From Paenibacillus mesophilus (lineage in GTDB: Bacteria; Bacillota; Bacilli; Paenibacillales; NBRC-103111), in assembly GCF_005938385.1 (NCBI RefSeq), contig NZ_VCRA01000018.1:385-64384 (forward strand): DNA of 64,000 nt, in the 5' to 3' direction. Shown in pieces: positions 51,898 through 59,442 of the stretch (the stretch's first letter is position 1; each line of letters starts with the position of its first letter). The notes beneath the pieces are model-generated. The model saw only the letters and a program-made list of their open reading frames with translations. It did no database searches and was not told the origin of the DNA. The position numbers and the translations under genes are program-made.

Positions 51898-52158
51898 ATG
51901 ATATACGATGATGACGTAAAGAAAAGATTGAAGCGGATGGAAGGGCAAATTCGCGGCGTATTGAAAATGATGGAGGAAGAGCAGCACTGCAAAGATGTGG
52001 TCAGCCAAATATCCGCGGTACGGAGCGCGGCGGACAAGGCGATTGCCTACATCGTCGCGGTCAATCTGGAGCAATGCATTCTGGAAGAAAAGGAAGCCGG
52101 CCGGGATACGAGTAAAATGGTCAAGCAAGCCGTAGACCTGCTTGTCAAGAGCCGCTGA
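51898..52158 (+). CDS. cstR: CsoR-like sulfurtransferase repressor CstR
   Basis: DNA-binding repressor of 86 residues, all-helical CsoR/RcnR fold (KKRLKRMEGQIRGVLKMMEE). Cys31 (EEQHCKDVV) and Cys60 (NLEQCILEE) are at the positions used by S. aureus CstR to form di- and trisulfide links with sulfane sulfur. The His that completes the copper site in true CsoR is replaced by Asn56, so copper sensing is unlikely. GGAAGGAAGG lies before the ATG. Four operator-like ATACC/GGTAT sites surround the neighbouring sulfur genes. Confidence 0.93.
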   Translation: MIYDDDVKKRLKRMEGQIRGVLKMMEEEQHCKDVVSQISAVRSAADKAIAYIVAVNLEQCILEEKEAGRDTSKMVKQAVDLLVKSR

Positions 52159-52177
52159 CGGAGAAGCGCCACTCCGA

Positions 52178-52306
52178 AATGGATAACATACAGTTATTTT
52201 CCGGTTACCGGCCTGATTGCCGTCAGGCTAATGGAAAACATACAGCTATTTTCGACATTTGGGCGTCTTTCGCCGATATTGAACCAAAATAACGGCATGT
52301 TTTCCA
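52178..52306. repeat. Cluster of TGGAAAACATACAG repeats
   Basis: AATGGATAACATACAGTTAT (52178 on) and AATGGAAAACATACAGCTAT (52230 on), each with TTT after it, are direct copies. 52286-52306 is an inverted copy, and GGTTTTCCATCTAG near 52352 is a further degenerate one. They occupy the start of the 527-base gap between cstR and the Rrf2 gene. The middle (52400-52530) shows no ORF. Confidence 0.75.
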
Positions 52307-52534
52307 GTAAAAATCGCTTTTCGGCCTTGCTAGCCGGAATGAAATGGAGGTTTTCCATCTAGTTGCCGGAATAGCGGGAACTTCAGCTTGCGTAGACTTA
52401 GCACCGGCTGGCAAGCTTAAGAACCGGCTTTAGCGCCGACCAGCCTAGCAGGAGACGACGCGCTGCCGTTAAGTGGGATGCCGGGCTATAACTAGATTCA
52501 TGCACCGGTTGCGCCCCGCGTTGTGGGGCTCAGG

Positions 52535-52600
52535 CTGTTGAGAAAGTCAAAAAGAGACTGTTTCAACAACTTCCGCCCCACATTGTGGGGCTATTTTTGT
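52535..52600. repeat. Imperfect hairpin and terminator-like stem before the Rrf2 gene
   Basis: GTTGAGAAAGTC and GACTGTTTCAAC pair imperfectly, a form common in Paenibacillus intergenic DNA. Next comes GCCCCACATTGTGGGGC and TATTTTT, a likely terminator. Another GCCCC-GTTGTGGGGC copy is just upstream. Confidence 0.6.
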
Positions 52601-52618
52601 GCCCGGCATGAAATTGTA

Positions 52619-52647
52619 TTGACTTGTTAAACTGTATGCATTACCAT
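52619..52647 (+). promoter_or_regulatory. Promoter of the Rrf2-family gene
   Basis: TTGACT (52619-52624), 17 bases, TACCAT (52642-52647). A CTGTATG/CATAACAG near-dyad overlaps it, a possible self-binding site. Confidence 0.6.
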
Positions 52648-52685
52648 AACAGTATTCTCCTCGGAGAGAGAGGAGCTTCAGCCCG

Positions 52686-53111
52686 ATGAACAGTGAATTT
52701 ACCGTTGCGGTCCACAGCTTGGTCTTTCTTGCTTATTTGCCCGATCATATGGCCAGCAGCGAGCTGATCGCCCGAAACGTATCGACCAATCCGACGAGGA
52801 TCCGCAAAATTATGAGCTTGTTGCGCGAACAAGGGTTTGTCAGGACGAAGGAAGGCGTCGGAGGTGGTTACATATTGAATTGTAACCCCGAGGAAGTCAC
52901 GTTGGCCCAAATATACCGTGCGATCTCGTGCGGAGCGTTGAAGCCGAATTGGAATTCGGGGAACCCGGAGCATTCTTGTCTCATTTCCTCCAAAATGCAT
53001 GTCGTGATGGATCATATATTCGACGAAGCCGAAGTCCATTACAGAAAATGCCTCGAGCAAACTACGATCCAAGACGTTTTGGAGCAGGTTAAACATTGTA
53101 AAGAACTTTAA
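52686..53111 (+). CDS. Rrf2-family transcription regulator
   Basis: Regulator of 141 residues. The winged helix is at about 5-75 (MASSELIARNVSTNPTRIRK, then EGVGGGYILN). Cys residues lie in ISCGALK, HSCLISS and RKCLEQ. Their spacing is not that of the iron-sulfur IscR/NsrR type, so it is closer to YwnA or CymR-like members. The ligand is unknown. GAGAGAGGAGC precedes the ATG. The stop codon lies within the arm of a long inverted repeat that ends with a T-run. Next to it is an oxidoreductase that it may control. Confidence 0.88.
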   Translation: MNSEFTVAVHSLVFLAYLPDHMASSELIARNVSTNPTRIRKIMSLLREQGFVRTKEGVGGGYILNCNPEEVTLAQIYRAISCGALKPNWNSGNPEHSCLISSKMHVVMDHIFDEAEVHYRKCLEQTTIQDVLEQVKHCKEL

Positions 53112-53219
53112 CGGAATTCCGCCCTGACTTACGACCGGGTCTTTGCGGACCGGCTAGTCCCGGTCGTTAGAAAGCAGTCACGTTATTCCGTTAAAGTTCT
53201 GAGTCTTCATTTTTTTTGC
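53102..53219 (+). terminator. Large nested inverted repeat ending the Rrf2 gene
   Basis: Outer arms AGAACTTTAACGGAAT (53102-53117) and complement (53185-53200), inner arms ACGACCGGG (53131-53139) and CCCGGTCGT (53159-53167). Eight T follow at about 53210. The outer left arm includes the Rrf2 stop codon. Confidence 0.75.
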
Positions 53220-53278
53220 ACTGTAATGTATCTAAAATGGATACAGTTAAGTGAATTCGGTAAAGGCGGTGCTTATGA

Positions 53279-54256
53279 ATGGTTAAATTATCGGTTCTCG
53301 ACGTTGCCCCGATTGTCGTGGGCGGTACTCCCGCCGAATCGCTGCGAAATTCGCTCGATCTTGCCCGGAATGCCGAGAAGTGGGGATATACCCGGTTCTG
53401 GCTCGCCGAGCACCATAACTCGCCGAGTATCGCGAGCTCCGCCACTTCGGTCGTCATCGGTCATGTGGCGGCAGGCACTTCCACCATACGGGTAGGCGCG
53501 GGAGGTATTATGCTGCCGAACCATGCCCCGCTCGTCATCGCCGAACAGTTCGGAACGCTCGAGGCGCTCTACCCCGGACGTATCGATCTGGGCCTCGGCC
53601 GCGCTCCCGGCACGGATCAGCGGACCGCATACGCGATAAGGGGGAGCCGGGGAAGCGACGGTCACGATTTCCCGGACCAGCTGGAAGAGCTGCGCGCCTA
53701 CTTCTCGGGGACGATGCCCGTCAGAGCGATTCCGGGCGAAGGAACGTCGATTCCGATTTGGCTGCTCGGCTCCAGCGATTTCAGTGCGAGACTGGCTGCC
53801 CGGCTCGGGCTGCCGTTCGGCTTCGCCGGTCATTTCTCGCCGAATCAGCTGCTTCCGGCTCTGGAAATTTATCATCGCAACTTCCAGCCGTCCAAAGTGC
53901 TGGCCGAACCGTATACGATCGTAGCGGTCAATGTGATCGCCGCGGATACGGACGAAGAAGCCAAACGGCTTGCGACTTCCGGTCAACAGCTGTTCCTGAG
54001 CTTCATCCGGAACAATCCGGGACCGCTTCCCGCTCCGGTGGACACGATGGACGGTCTATGGACCGAGCAGGAGAAGGCCGCCTTGCAGCAAACGCTCGGC
54101 TCCTCCATTATCGGGGGACCGGAGACGGTCAAGGCAAAGCTGCAGCGATTCATTACAGATACGAGAGCAAACGAAATCATGGCGGTAGCGCACATTTACG
54201 ATCACCAGGCCCGGCTGCGATCCTATGAGCTATTGGCCGAACTGATCAAACCATAA
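53279..54256 (+). CDS. LLM-class flavin-dependent oxidoreductase
   Basis: Bacterial-luciferase-like monooxygenase of 325 residues, single-component MsnO8/YhbW type. Family motifs are visible: LSVLDVAPIVVGGTPAESL at the start, WLAEHHNSPSIASSATSVVI (near 41), IRVGAGGIMLPNHAPLVIAE (near 70-89) and GRIDLGLGRAPGTD (near 101). The substrate is unknown. AAAGGCGG precedes the ATG. It is followed after 25 bases by an MFS exporter, so they may form a detoxification pair under Rrf2 control. Confidence 0.92.
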   Translation: MVKLSVLDVAPIVVGGTPAESLRNSLDLARNAEKWGYTRFWLAEHHNSPSIASSATSVVIGHVAAGTSTIRVGAGGIMLPNHAPLVIAEQFGTLEALYPGRIDLGLGRAPGTDQRTAYAIRGSRGSDGHDFPDQLEELRAYFSGTMPVRAIPGEGTSIPIWLLGSSDFSARLAARLGLPFGFAGHFSPNQLLPALEIYHRNFQPSKVLAEPYTIVAVNVIAADTDEEAKRLATSGQQLFLSFIRNNPGPLPAPVDTMDGLWTEQEKAALQQTLGSSIIGGPETVKAKLQRFITDTRANEIMAVAHIYDHQARLRSYELLAELIKP

Positions 54257-54281
54257 TAGAGATAAAAAAATTCCGGATAGG

Positions 54282-55499
54282 ATGAGTGGAACAATGGAGA
54301 GAGCTGCACAAGGACAAAAGCAAATGCTTTTGCTCATGATCAACATGTTTATCGCGATGCTTGGAATCGGGCTGATCATTCCCGTTTTGCCCGATTTTCT
54401 GAGGGAGTTCGGTGCGGGAGGCCAAACGGCCGGCTACCTTGTAGCGGCGTTCGGGATTACGCAATTTATTTTTTCCCCGATAGCGGGGGAGCTGTCCGAT
54501 AAATACGGACGCAAACGGATGATCGTCTCGGGATTGCTGCTGTTTACGATCTCCAACCTGATCTTCGCCGCAGCCGGGCAAATATGGCTGTTGTATGTGT
54601 CCAGACTCGTCATGGGGATCGGTGCGGCGGCGATGATTCCGGCGATGCTGGCCTATGTCGCCGACATTACGACGGATGAGAAGCGCGGGAAAGGATTAGG
54701 TCTTCTCGGCGCTTCGATGTCGCTCGGCTTCGCGATCGGTCCGGGTATCGGAGGGTTTCTCGCCGAGTTCGGGCTTCGGGCGCCGTTCTACGTATCGGCT
54801 GCAGTCGGGGTGCTGGCGACGATCGGATCGCTATTGTTCGTGCCGGAGTCTTTATCGAAGGAAGCGCAGCTGGCCTCGAGACGCGCCAATATGAAGCGGG
54901 AAAATATTTTCAAACAATTCGGCAAATCGTTCAAGTCCTCCTATATCGTATTGTTGCTTCTGATCTTCTCGCTGACGTTCGGGCTTGCCAATTTTGAAGC
55001 GATTTTCCCGTTGTTTGTCGATGAGAAGCACCACTATACGCCGATGGATATTTCGATCATTTTTACGGTAGGCGCTTTGGCGGGAACGGTTATTCAAGCG
55101 GTATTCATCGGAAGGCTGATCAACCGGTTCGGGGAAAGGGCTCTGATCAACTGGACGTTCCTGCTGTCGGCAGTCACGCTGATCCTGATGCTGCTGTCAG
55201 GCAATTTCACGTACGTGCTCGTTCTGACGGTGTTGTTCTTTGCACTCACTTCCATTATGCGCCCGGCCATCAATACGCTTCTGTCCAAATCGGCAGGGGA
55301 GGAGCAAGGCTTCGTCGCCGGCATGAATAATGCTTACATGAGTCTCGGCAACATTTTCGGACCCGCCGTGGCCGGAACGTTGTTCGAAATCCATATTAAT
55401 GCCCCATACGTGCTCGGGGCGATCGTGCTGCTCTTCAGTTTATATTTATCGATGTCGCGGGGCCGCGGAGCGAGACGGGAAATCGCCATGGCGAAATGA
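54282..55499 (+). CDS. MFS drug-efflux-type transporter
   Basis: Proton-driven exporter of 405 residues with 12 expected membrane helices, DHA1 type (NorA/Bmr/TetA-like). Motif A between helices 2 and 3 is GELSDKYGRKRMIVSG (near 68). Motif C, the antiporter signature in helix 5, is LGASMSLGFAIGPGIGGFLA (near 145). A second motif-A-like loop is GRLINRFGERALI. The start could also be the ATG 4 codons later. The substrate is unknown. It lies just downstream of the flavin oxidoreductase gene. Confidence 0.9.
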   Translation: MSGTMERAAQGQKQMLLLMINMFIAMLGIGLIIPVLPDFLREFGAGGQTAGYLVAAFGITQFIFSPIAGELSDKYGRKRMIVSGLLLFTISNLIFAAAGQIWLLYVSRLVMGIGAAAMIPAMLAYVADITTDEKRGKGLGLLGASMSLGFAIGPGIGGFLAEFGLRAPFYVSAAVGVLATIGSLLFVPESLSKEAQLASRRANMKRENIFKQFGKSFKSSYIVLLLLIFSLTFGLANFEAIFPLFVDEKHHYTPMDISIIFTVGALAGTVIQAVFIGRLINRFGERALINWTFLLSAVTLILMLLSGNFTYVLVLTVLFFALTSIMRPAINTLLSKSAGEEQGFVAGMNNAYMSLGNIFGPAVAGTLFEIHINAPYVLGAIVLLFSLYLSMSRGRGARREIAMAK

Positions 55500-55587
55500 T
55501 CCAGTACGCAAACTGCGCGTTTCTTGACTCGGCAATCGCCGGTGCCCTAAACTGATAGCAATGGCCATATCCGAAGGGTAAAGGAGC

Positions 55588-56349
55588 GTGCGCCTCTTGC
55601 AACGCTATACGAATAACGAAACATCGGCCGCCGGCGGTTCGACCGATCTTGCGGCGGATACGATGGAAGGGTTGGAAGAAGGCGCCTTCTGCGAAACGAC
55701 GAGACGCGTTGTCATCATCAGCCCGTATCCGGCCTCCGTCCGGTCTCTGGTTATGGCGCTCACGATCCGCTGCTACGATGTGCTGGTTTTCCATCATGAG
55801 ACCGATCCGATCCTTCCGACGATTCAGAGCGACCTGGTCATTGTAGACCGTACGAAAGCCGCCGCAGCCGATTCGGCGAAACCGGCATCGTTCGCCCATA
55901 ACGCGTTGATGCTTATCGGCGATTCGGCCGAAGAAGCGGCGGCCGGCGCCGACAGCCTCGTATGGCCGTGTCCGATTCAGACCGCCTTGGCGAAGGTCGA
56001 GGAGCTGGCGAGCCGGAACGACCCGCTTCCGGTCCCGGAAAGTGCCGGCCAATGGTTAAGGCATAAAGACGTCGTGATGGATTTGAAACGGATAACGGTC
56101 CATAAAGCCGGCGTAAGAATAGAGCTTACCCGCACCGAGTTCGATCTGTTCAAATTGCTGCTGGCGAATGGCGGCGGCGTGCTGACCCGGCAGGACATGA
56201 TGCGGCAGCTGTGGGGCGACAGCTACTTCGGCGGCAGCAATTCGCTCGACGTCCATGTCAAGAGCCTGCGGCACAAGCTCGGCGACGATCCGAAGACTCC
56301 TCGGTACATTGCGACCGTGCGGGGGATCGGCTACCGCATCGCCGATTGA
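55588..56349 (+). CDS. Winged-helix regulator with degenerate receiver domain
   Basis: Protein of 253 residues. The N-terminal about 35 residues look disordered. About 38-140 has a receiver-like alternation (RRVVIISPYPASVRSLVMAL, DLVIVDRTKA, LMLIGDSAEEA) but lacks the acidic pair, and its last strand has no switch Lys (VWPCP). It is thus a pseudo-receiver that probably does not use phosphorylation. The C-terminal OmpR-type winged helix is complete (IELTRTEFDLFKLLLANGGG, then SLDVHVKSLRHKLG). The start is unclear: GTG at 55588 is close to AAAGGAG, TTG at 55597 is better spaced. No kinase is near. trxB follows after a terminator. Confidence 0.82.
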   Translation: MRLLQRYTNNETSAAGGSTDLAADTMEGLEEGAFCETTRRVVIISPYPASVRSLVMALTIRCYDVLVFHHETDPILPTIQSDLVIVDRTKAAAADSAKPASFAHNALMLIGDSAEEAAAGADSLVWPCPIQTALAKVEELASRNDPLPVPESAGQWLRHKDVVMDLKRITVHKAGVRIELTRTEFDLFKLLLANGGGVLTRQDMMRQLWGDSYFGGSNSLDVHVKSLRHKLGDDPKTPRYIATVRGIGYRIAD

Positions 56350-56363
56350 AACCAGATCTTCAC

Positions 56364-56399
56364 GAAACCTTCATGAGACCTTCATGAAGGTTTCATTTT
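56364..56399 (+). terminator. Terminator after the pseudo-receiver regulator
   Basis: GAAACCTTCATGA and TCATGAAGGTTTC pair perfectly, followed by ATTTTG. Confidence 0.8.
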
Positions 56400-56468
56400 G
56401 TGTTCATCCGTTCTTCATGATGCTTGGCCGAAGCGGTGGTATGATTGTTTCTATAAGGAGGGATTGTT

Positions 56469-57422
56469 ATGTATAAAACGGTTATAATCGGCACAGGCCC
56501 TGGAGGGCTGACGGCCGCGATATATTTGGCAAGAGCGAACTTGAATCCGCTCGTTATCGAAGGGCAGGAGCCGGGAGGACAGCTCACGACGACGACGGAA
56601 GTGGAGAACTTCCCCGGATTTCCGGACGGCATCATGGGACCGGAGCTGATGGACAATATGCGGAAGCAAGCCGAACGGTTTGGAGCCAGCTTCCAGACCG
56701 GATGGGTCAACCAAGTCGACTTGTCCAAGCGTCCGTTTACGCTTACGGTGGAAGGGATGGGCGAAATTCAAGCCGAGTCCGTTATCGTCTCGACCGGGGC
56801 GTCGGCGAAATATATCGGCATTCCGGGCGAGAAAGAAAATATCGGCCGCGGTGTGAGTACGTGCGCGACGTGCGACGGATTTTTTTCCCGCAATAAAAAA
56901 ATCATAGTCGTGGGCGGCGGCGATTCGGCGATGGAGGAAGCGAACTTCTTGACCCGCTTCGCGTCCGAAGTTGTGCTCGTCCACCGGCGTGGCGAGCTGA
57001 GAGCCTCGAAAATCATGCAGGACCGGGCGCGGGCGAATCCGAAAATCAGCTGGAAGCTGAACCGGACTCCGCTCGAAGTACTGACCGACGAACGCGGCGT
57101 AACCGGATTGAAAGTCAAAAACAACGAGACCGGCCTGGAGGAAACGATCGAAACGAACGGCTTGTTCGTCGCAATCGGCCATACGCCTAACACGAAGTTT
57201 CTGGGCGGCCAGTTGACGACCGACGACCACGGCTATTTGCTCGTCAAGCCGGGCACGACGGAGACGAACATTCCGGGCGTATTTGCTTGCGGCGACGTTC
57301 AGGACAGCCGCTACCGTCAGGCGATCAGCGCTGCGGGTACGGGCTGCATGGCGGCGCTCGACTGCGAGAAGTTTCTGGAAGCGTCCGAGCCGGCGGAAGA
57401 GCCGAATACCGTGAACGTTTGA
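56469..57422 (+). CDS. trxB: Thioredoxin reductase
   Basis: Flavoenzyme that reduces thioredoxin with NADPH. 317 residues. The FAD site is IIGTGPGGLTAAIYLARA (about 5-22), the redox pair CATC near 132-135 (STCATCDGFF), the NADPH site VVGGGDSAMEEA (near 152) and the second FAD motif FACGDVQDSRYRQAISAAGT (near 276). All motifs are intact. AAGGAGGGA lies before the ATG. A terminator (57454-57480) follows. It is a core redox gene that here stands beside detoxification and sulfur genes. Confidence 0.96.
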   Translation: MYKTVIIGTGPGGLTAAIYLARANLNPLVIEGQEPGGQLTTTTEVENFPGFPDGIMGPELMDNMRKQAERFGASFQTGWVNQVDLSKRPFTLTVEGMGEIQAESVIVSTGASAKYIGIPGEKENIGRGVSTCATCDGFFSRNKKIIVVGGGDSAMEEANFLTRFASEVVLVHRRGELRASKIMQDRARANPKISWKLNRTPLEVLTDERGVTGLKVKNNETGLEETIETNGLFVAIGHTPNTKFLGGQLTTDDHGYLLVKPGTTETNIPGVFACGDVQDSRYRQAISAAGTGCMAALDCEKFLEASEPAEEPNTVNV

Positions 57423-57453
57423 TGGTTTAAGGAGATGCTCGCTCGATAGTCTG

Positions 57454-57480
57454 ATCCAGCCGTATTGGCTGGATTTTTTG
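57454..57480 (+). terminator. Terminator of trxB
   Basis: ATCCAGCC-GTATT-GGCTGGAT stem followed by TTTTTT. Confidence 0.9.
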
Positions 57481-57550
57481 TTTTTATTGGAGCAATGAGA
57501 GGAAGGCGTCATTTGAGCGGGGATTGGAATTCGATTTCCGTTGGCGTTTA

Positions 57551-57602
57551 CCGCTAAATTGCGGGCCGCGTACCTTCGAAGTAGGTCGATAGACGTTTTT
57601 TA
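57551..57602. repeat. Dispersed repeat shared with 46327-46378
   Basis: Same core CTTCGAAGTA-NN-TCGATA-N-ACGTTTT. It lies in a 420-base gap after trxB. The gap also has GCGCAAATGCATAAGCGC (small dyad near 57607) and a stretch near 57700-57735 that resembles 52421-52455. No ORF is seen. Confidence 0.6.
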
Positions 57603-57842
57603 GGATGCGCAAATGCATAAGCGCATGTTGTCCGCGAAATTCGGGCAAGTTTCATCGATCTGGGTACAAATGTGCATTAAGATTGCCGTTGAAATGACCC
57701 AACCGGCCGTTTAGCCGGAATCAGCCTAGGGGCCTTTGCACGTAGCAGGGCCCGCGTCATCAGCCTGCACTTAGGCATGTAGGGATTCTTGGCAGCGAGC
57801 ATAAGCGGTTTTGCACCTGAAAATAAGGAAAGGAACGAACGC

Positions 57843-58169
57843 TTACGCCTCATCAATCTCGACCCACCGGTACGACCATTCCTCGATTTCGCGTAGGGCC
57901 GGTTCCAGCGCGAGCCCTTTCTCGGTCAACGAATATTCGATGCGGACCGGCGTTTCCGGGAACACTTCGCGGTTGACGATGCCTTCGCTCTCCAAATCTT
58001 TGAGCCTCTCGGACAGCAGCCTTCCGCTGATCGGCAGAGCGGTTTCGATCGTGCAGAAACGTTGGGGACCGGATAGAAGCTGGTACACGATTAGACCGGT
58101 CCAACGCTTATTCAAGATGCTCATTCCTTTCTCAAACCGGGGACATAATAATGACGGAGGCTTGTTCAC
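57843..58169 (-). CDS. HxlR-family redox-type regulator
   Basis: Winged-helix regulator of 108 residues, single HxlR domain (EKGMSILNKRWTGLIVYQLL, ISGRLLSERLKDLESEGIVN, RIEYSLTEKGLAL). The one Cys, at residue 9 in LLCPRFEK, matches the thiol sensor position of YodB/CatR-type members, which respond to quinones, diamide or aldehydes. GTG start with AAGGGGTGA 7 bases upstream. Divergent from the YceI-like gene. TTACnnnnCGTAA-like sites in the shared region suggest it represses both. Confidence 0.9.
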   Translation of the reverse strand: MNKPPSLLCPRFEKGMSILNKRWTGLIVYQLLSGPQRFCTIETALPISGRLLSERLKDLESEGIVNREVFPETPVRIEYSLTEKGLALEPALREIEEWSYRWVEIDEA

Positions 58170-58230
58170 ACGGTATCACCCCTTCGCGATTAATTAACTT
58201 GACATAAGATAATTACTATTATACACTAAC

Positions 58231-58345
58231 TTACGAAAAGTAACACAATTTTAAAAATCTCAATTTTAAGATTGACAAACAACGAGCAATCCCATACAAT
58301 AAGATTATTGTTACTAAACGTAAGTTAATAACTAAACGTAAGTTA
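58231..58345. promoter_or_regulatory. Divergent control region with HxlR operators and YceI promoter
   Basis: Plus-strand promoter TTGACA (58272-58277), 17 bases, TACAAT (58295-58300). Direct repeats ACTAAACGTAAGTTA at 58313-58327 and 58331-58345. An inverted relative TTACGAAAAGTAA lies at 58231-58243, upstream of a minus-strand TATAAT. The pattern TTACT-n-AGTAA is that of YodB-type operators. Confidence 0.7.
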
Positions 58346-58365
58346 TTTTAAGGAGGAATATGACA

Positions 58366-58899
58366 ATGGCAAAAACAGTTTGGGCAATCGATTCTACGCA
58401 CAGCAGCATCGACTTCTCGGTGAAACACATGATGATCGCGAACGTGAAAGGCACTTTCCATACTTTCGAAGCGAAGGTCGAAGCCGATCCGGCCGATTTG
58501 ACTACAGCGAGCATCGAGTTCAATATCGACGTGAACAGCATCGATACCCGCAATTCGGACCGCGACAATCATTTGCGCTCGGCCGATTTCTTCGAAACCG
58601 AGAAATACCCGCAAATCCAGTTCAAGTCGACGAGCATCGCTTCCAAAGGCGACGACGAATACGACGTTACCGGAGATGTAACGATTCGCGGCGTAACTCG
58701 TTCCGAGACGTTCTCGGTCACGTTCGAAGGCGCCGGCAAAGATCCATGGGGCAATGAGAAAGCAGGCTTCAGCGGCAAAGGCAAAATCAAGCGCAGCGAC
58801 TACGGTTTGACGTATAACGCCGTATTGGAAGCGGGCGGTGTCCTGATCGGAGACGAAATCAAAATTTCGCTCGAAATCGAAGGCGCCAAACAAGCGTAA
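58366..58899 (+). CDS. YceI-family lipid/isoprenoid-binding protein
   Basis: Lipocalin-like beta-barrel protein of 177 residues. The YceI layout is clear: VWAIDSTHSSIDFSVKHMMI, ASIEFNIDVNSIDTRNSDRD, HLRSADFFETEKYPQIQFKS and a C-terminal IKRSDYGLTYNAVLEAGGV. No signal peptide, so it is cytosolic, as for many Firmicute members. Members bind polyprenoids, quinone-like or lipid molecules. The second ATG has the better spacing to AGGAGG. The HxlR regulator and its sites upstream suggest induction by quinone- or thiol-reactive compounds. Confidence 0.94.
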   Translation: MAKTVWAIDSTHSSIDFSVKHMMIANVKGTFHTFEAKVEADPADLTTASIEFNIDVNSIDTRNSDRDNHLRSADFFETEKYPQIQFKSTSIASKGDDEYDVTGDVTIRGVTRSETFSVTFEGAGKDPWGNEKAGFSGKGKIKRSDYGLTYNAVLEAGGVLIGDEIKISLEIEGAKQA

Positions 58900-58910
58900 C
58901 AAAACAAGGA

Positions 58911-58951
58911 AAGACGGCGATTCGGGTCTTGGGCCCGGTTGCCGTCTTTTT
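58911..58951 (+). terminator. Terminator of the YceI-like gene
   Basis: AAGACGGC and GCCGTCTT close a long stem, followed by TTT. Confidence 0.85.
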
Positions 58952-58977
58952 GCTTAGTAAAGGAAGGGGATGGACGA

Positions 58978-59442
58978 ATGTTCTATGCCGTCGCGCTGGC
59001 CGTAGCCGTCGTCGATCAGTTATTGAAGATCGCGGTCAGAGCTTATATGGAGGTAGGCGAATCCGCCGCACTGTGGAACGGGCGCATCCTGTTGACTTTT
59101 TACGAGAATAGCGGAGCGGCCAGAAGCTCCTTTCAAGGATACGGACGGCTGTTCATCATCGTCGGAATCGCGGTGATAGCCGGTTTGCTGATCGCGCGCC
59201 GGAAAGGCCATTTGAAAGGGTTTATGCCGGAAGCCGGCGCCGCGCTGCTGATCGGCGGAGCCGCGGGCAACACGCTGGACCGGATCTTGTTCGGGAAAGT
59301 GACCGATTACCTCGTGATGGGCGAAGGGATTTTGAACGCTGCAGATTTGGCCTTATCCGCCGGCTCGTTGCTGCTGCTGCTCCACGTCATCGTTCAGGAA
59401 TGGAAAGAAAGGACCGTCTACAGCCGGTTCGATTCGCGGTAG
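58978..59442 (+). CDS. LspA-like signal peptidase II
   Basis: Membrane protein of 154 residues with four expected helices. LspA motifs are present in altered form: VVDQLLKIAVRAYM at the start, YENSGAARSSFQG (usual NTGAAF), GGAAGNTLDRILFGKVTDYL with one catalytic Asp, and ILNAADLALSAGSL with the other. Both catalytic Asp are kept, so it may cut lipoprotein signals. It is not next to the rluD/pyr genes that usually flank lspA in Bacillales, so it may be a second, specialised copy. GGAAGGGGATGG lies before the ATG. It overlaps the convergent AraC gene by 25 bp. Confidence 0.85.
   Translation: MFYAVALAVAVVDQLLKIAVRAYMEVGESAALWNGRILLTFYENSGAARSSFQGYGRLFIIVGIAVIAGLLIARRKGHLKGFMPEAGAALLIGGAAGNTLDRILFGKVTDYLVMGEGILNAADLALSAGSLLLLLHVIVQEWKERTVYSRFDSR

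Noticed and set aside
52535..52566. Insertion-sequence terminal repeat (GTTGAGAAAGTC...GACTGTTTCAAC)
   Set aside because: The arms pair imperfectly, no transposase lies near and no target duplication is seen. Kept only as a repeat or terminator.
52159..52685. CRISPR-like array from the repeated TGGAAAACATACAG units
   Set aside because: Units occur in both orientations with uneven spacing, and there is no cas gene in the window.
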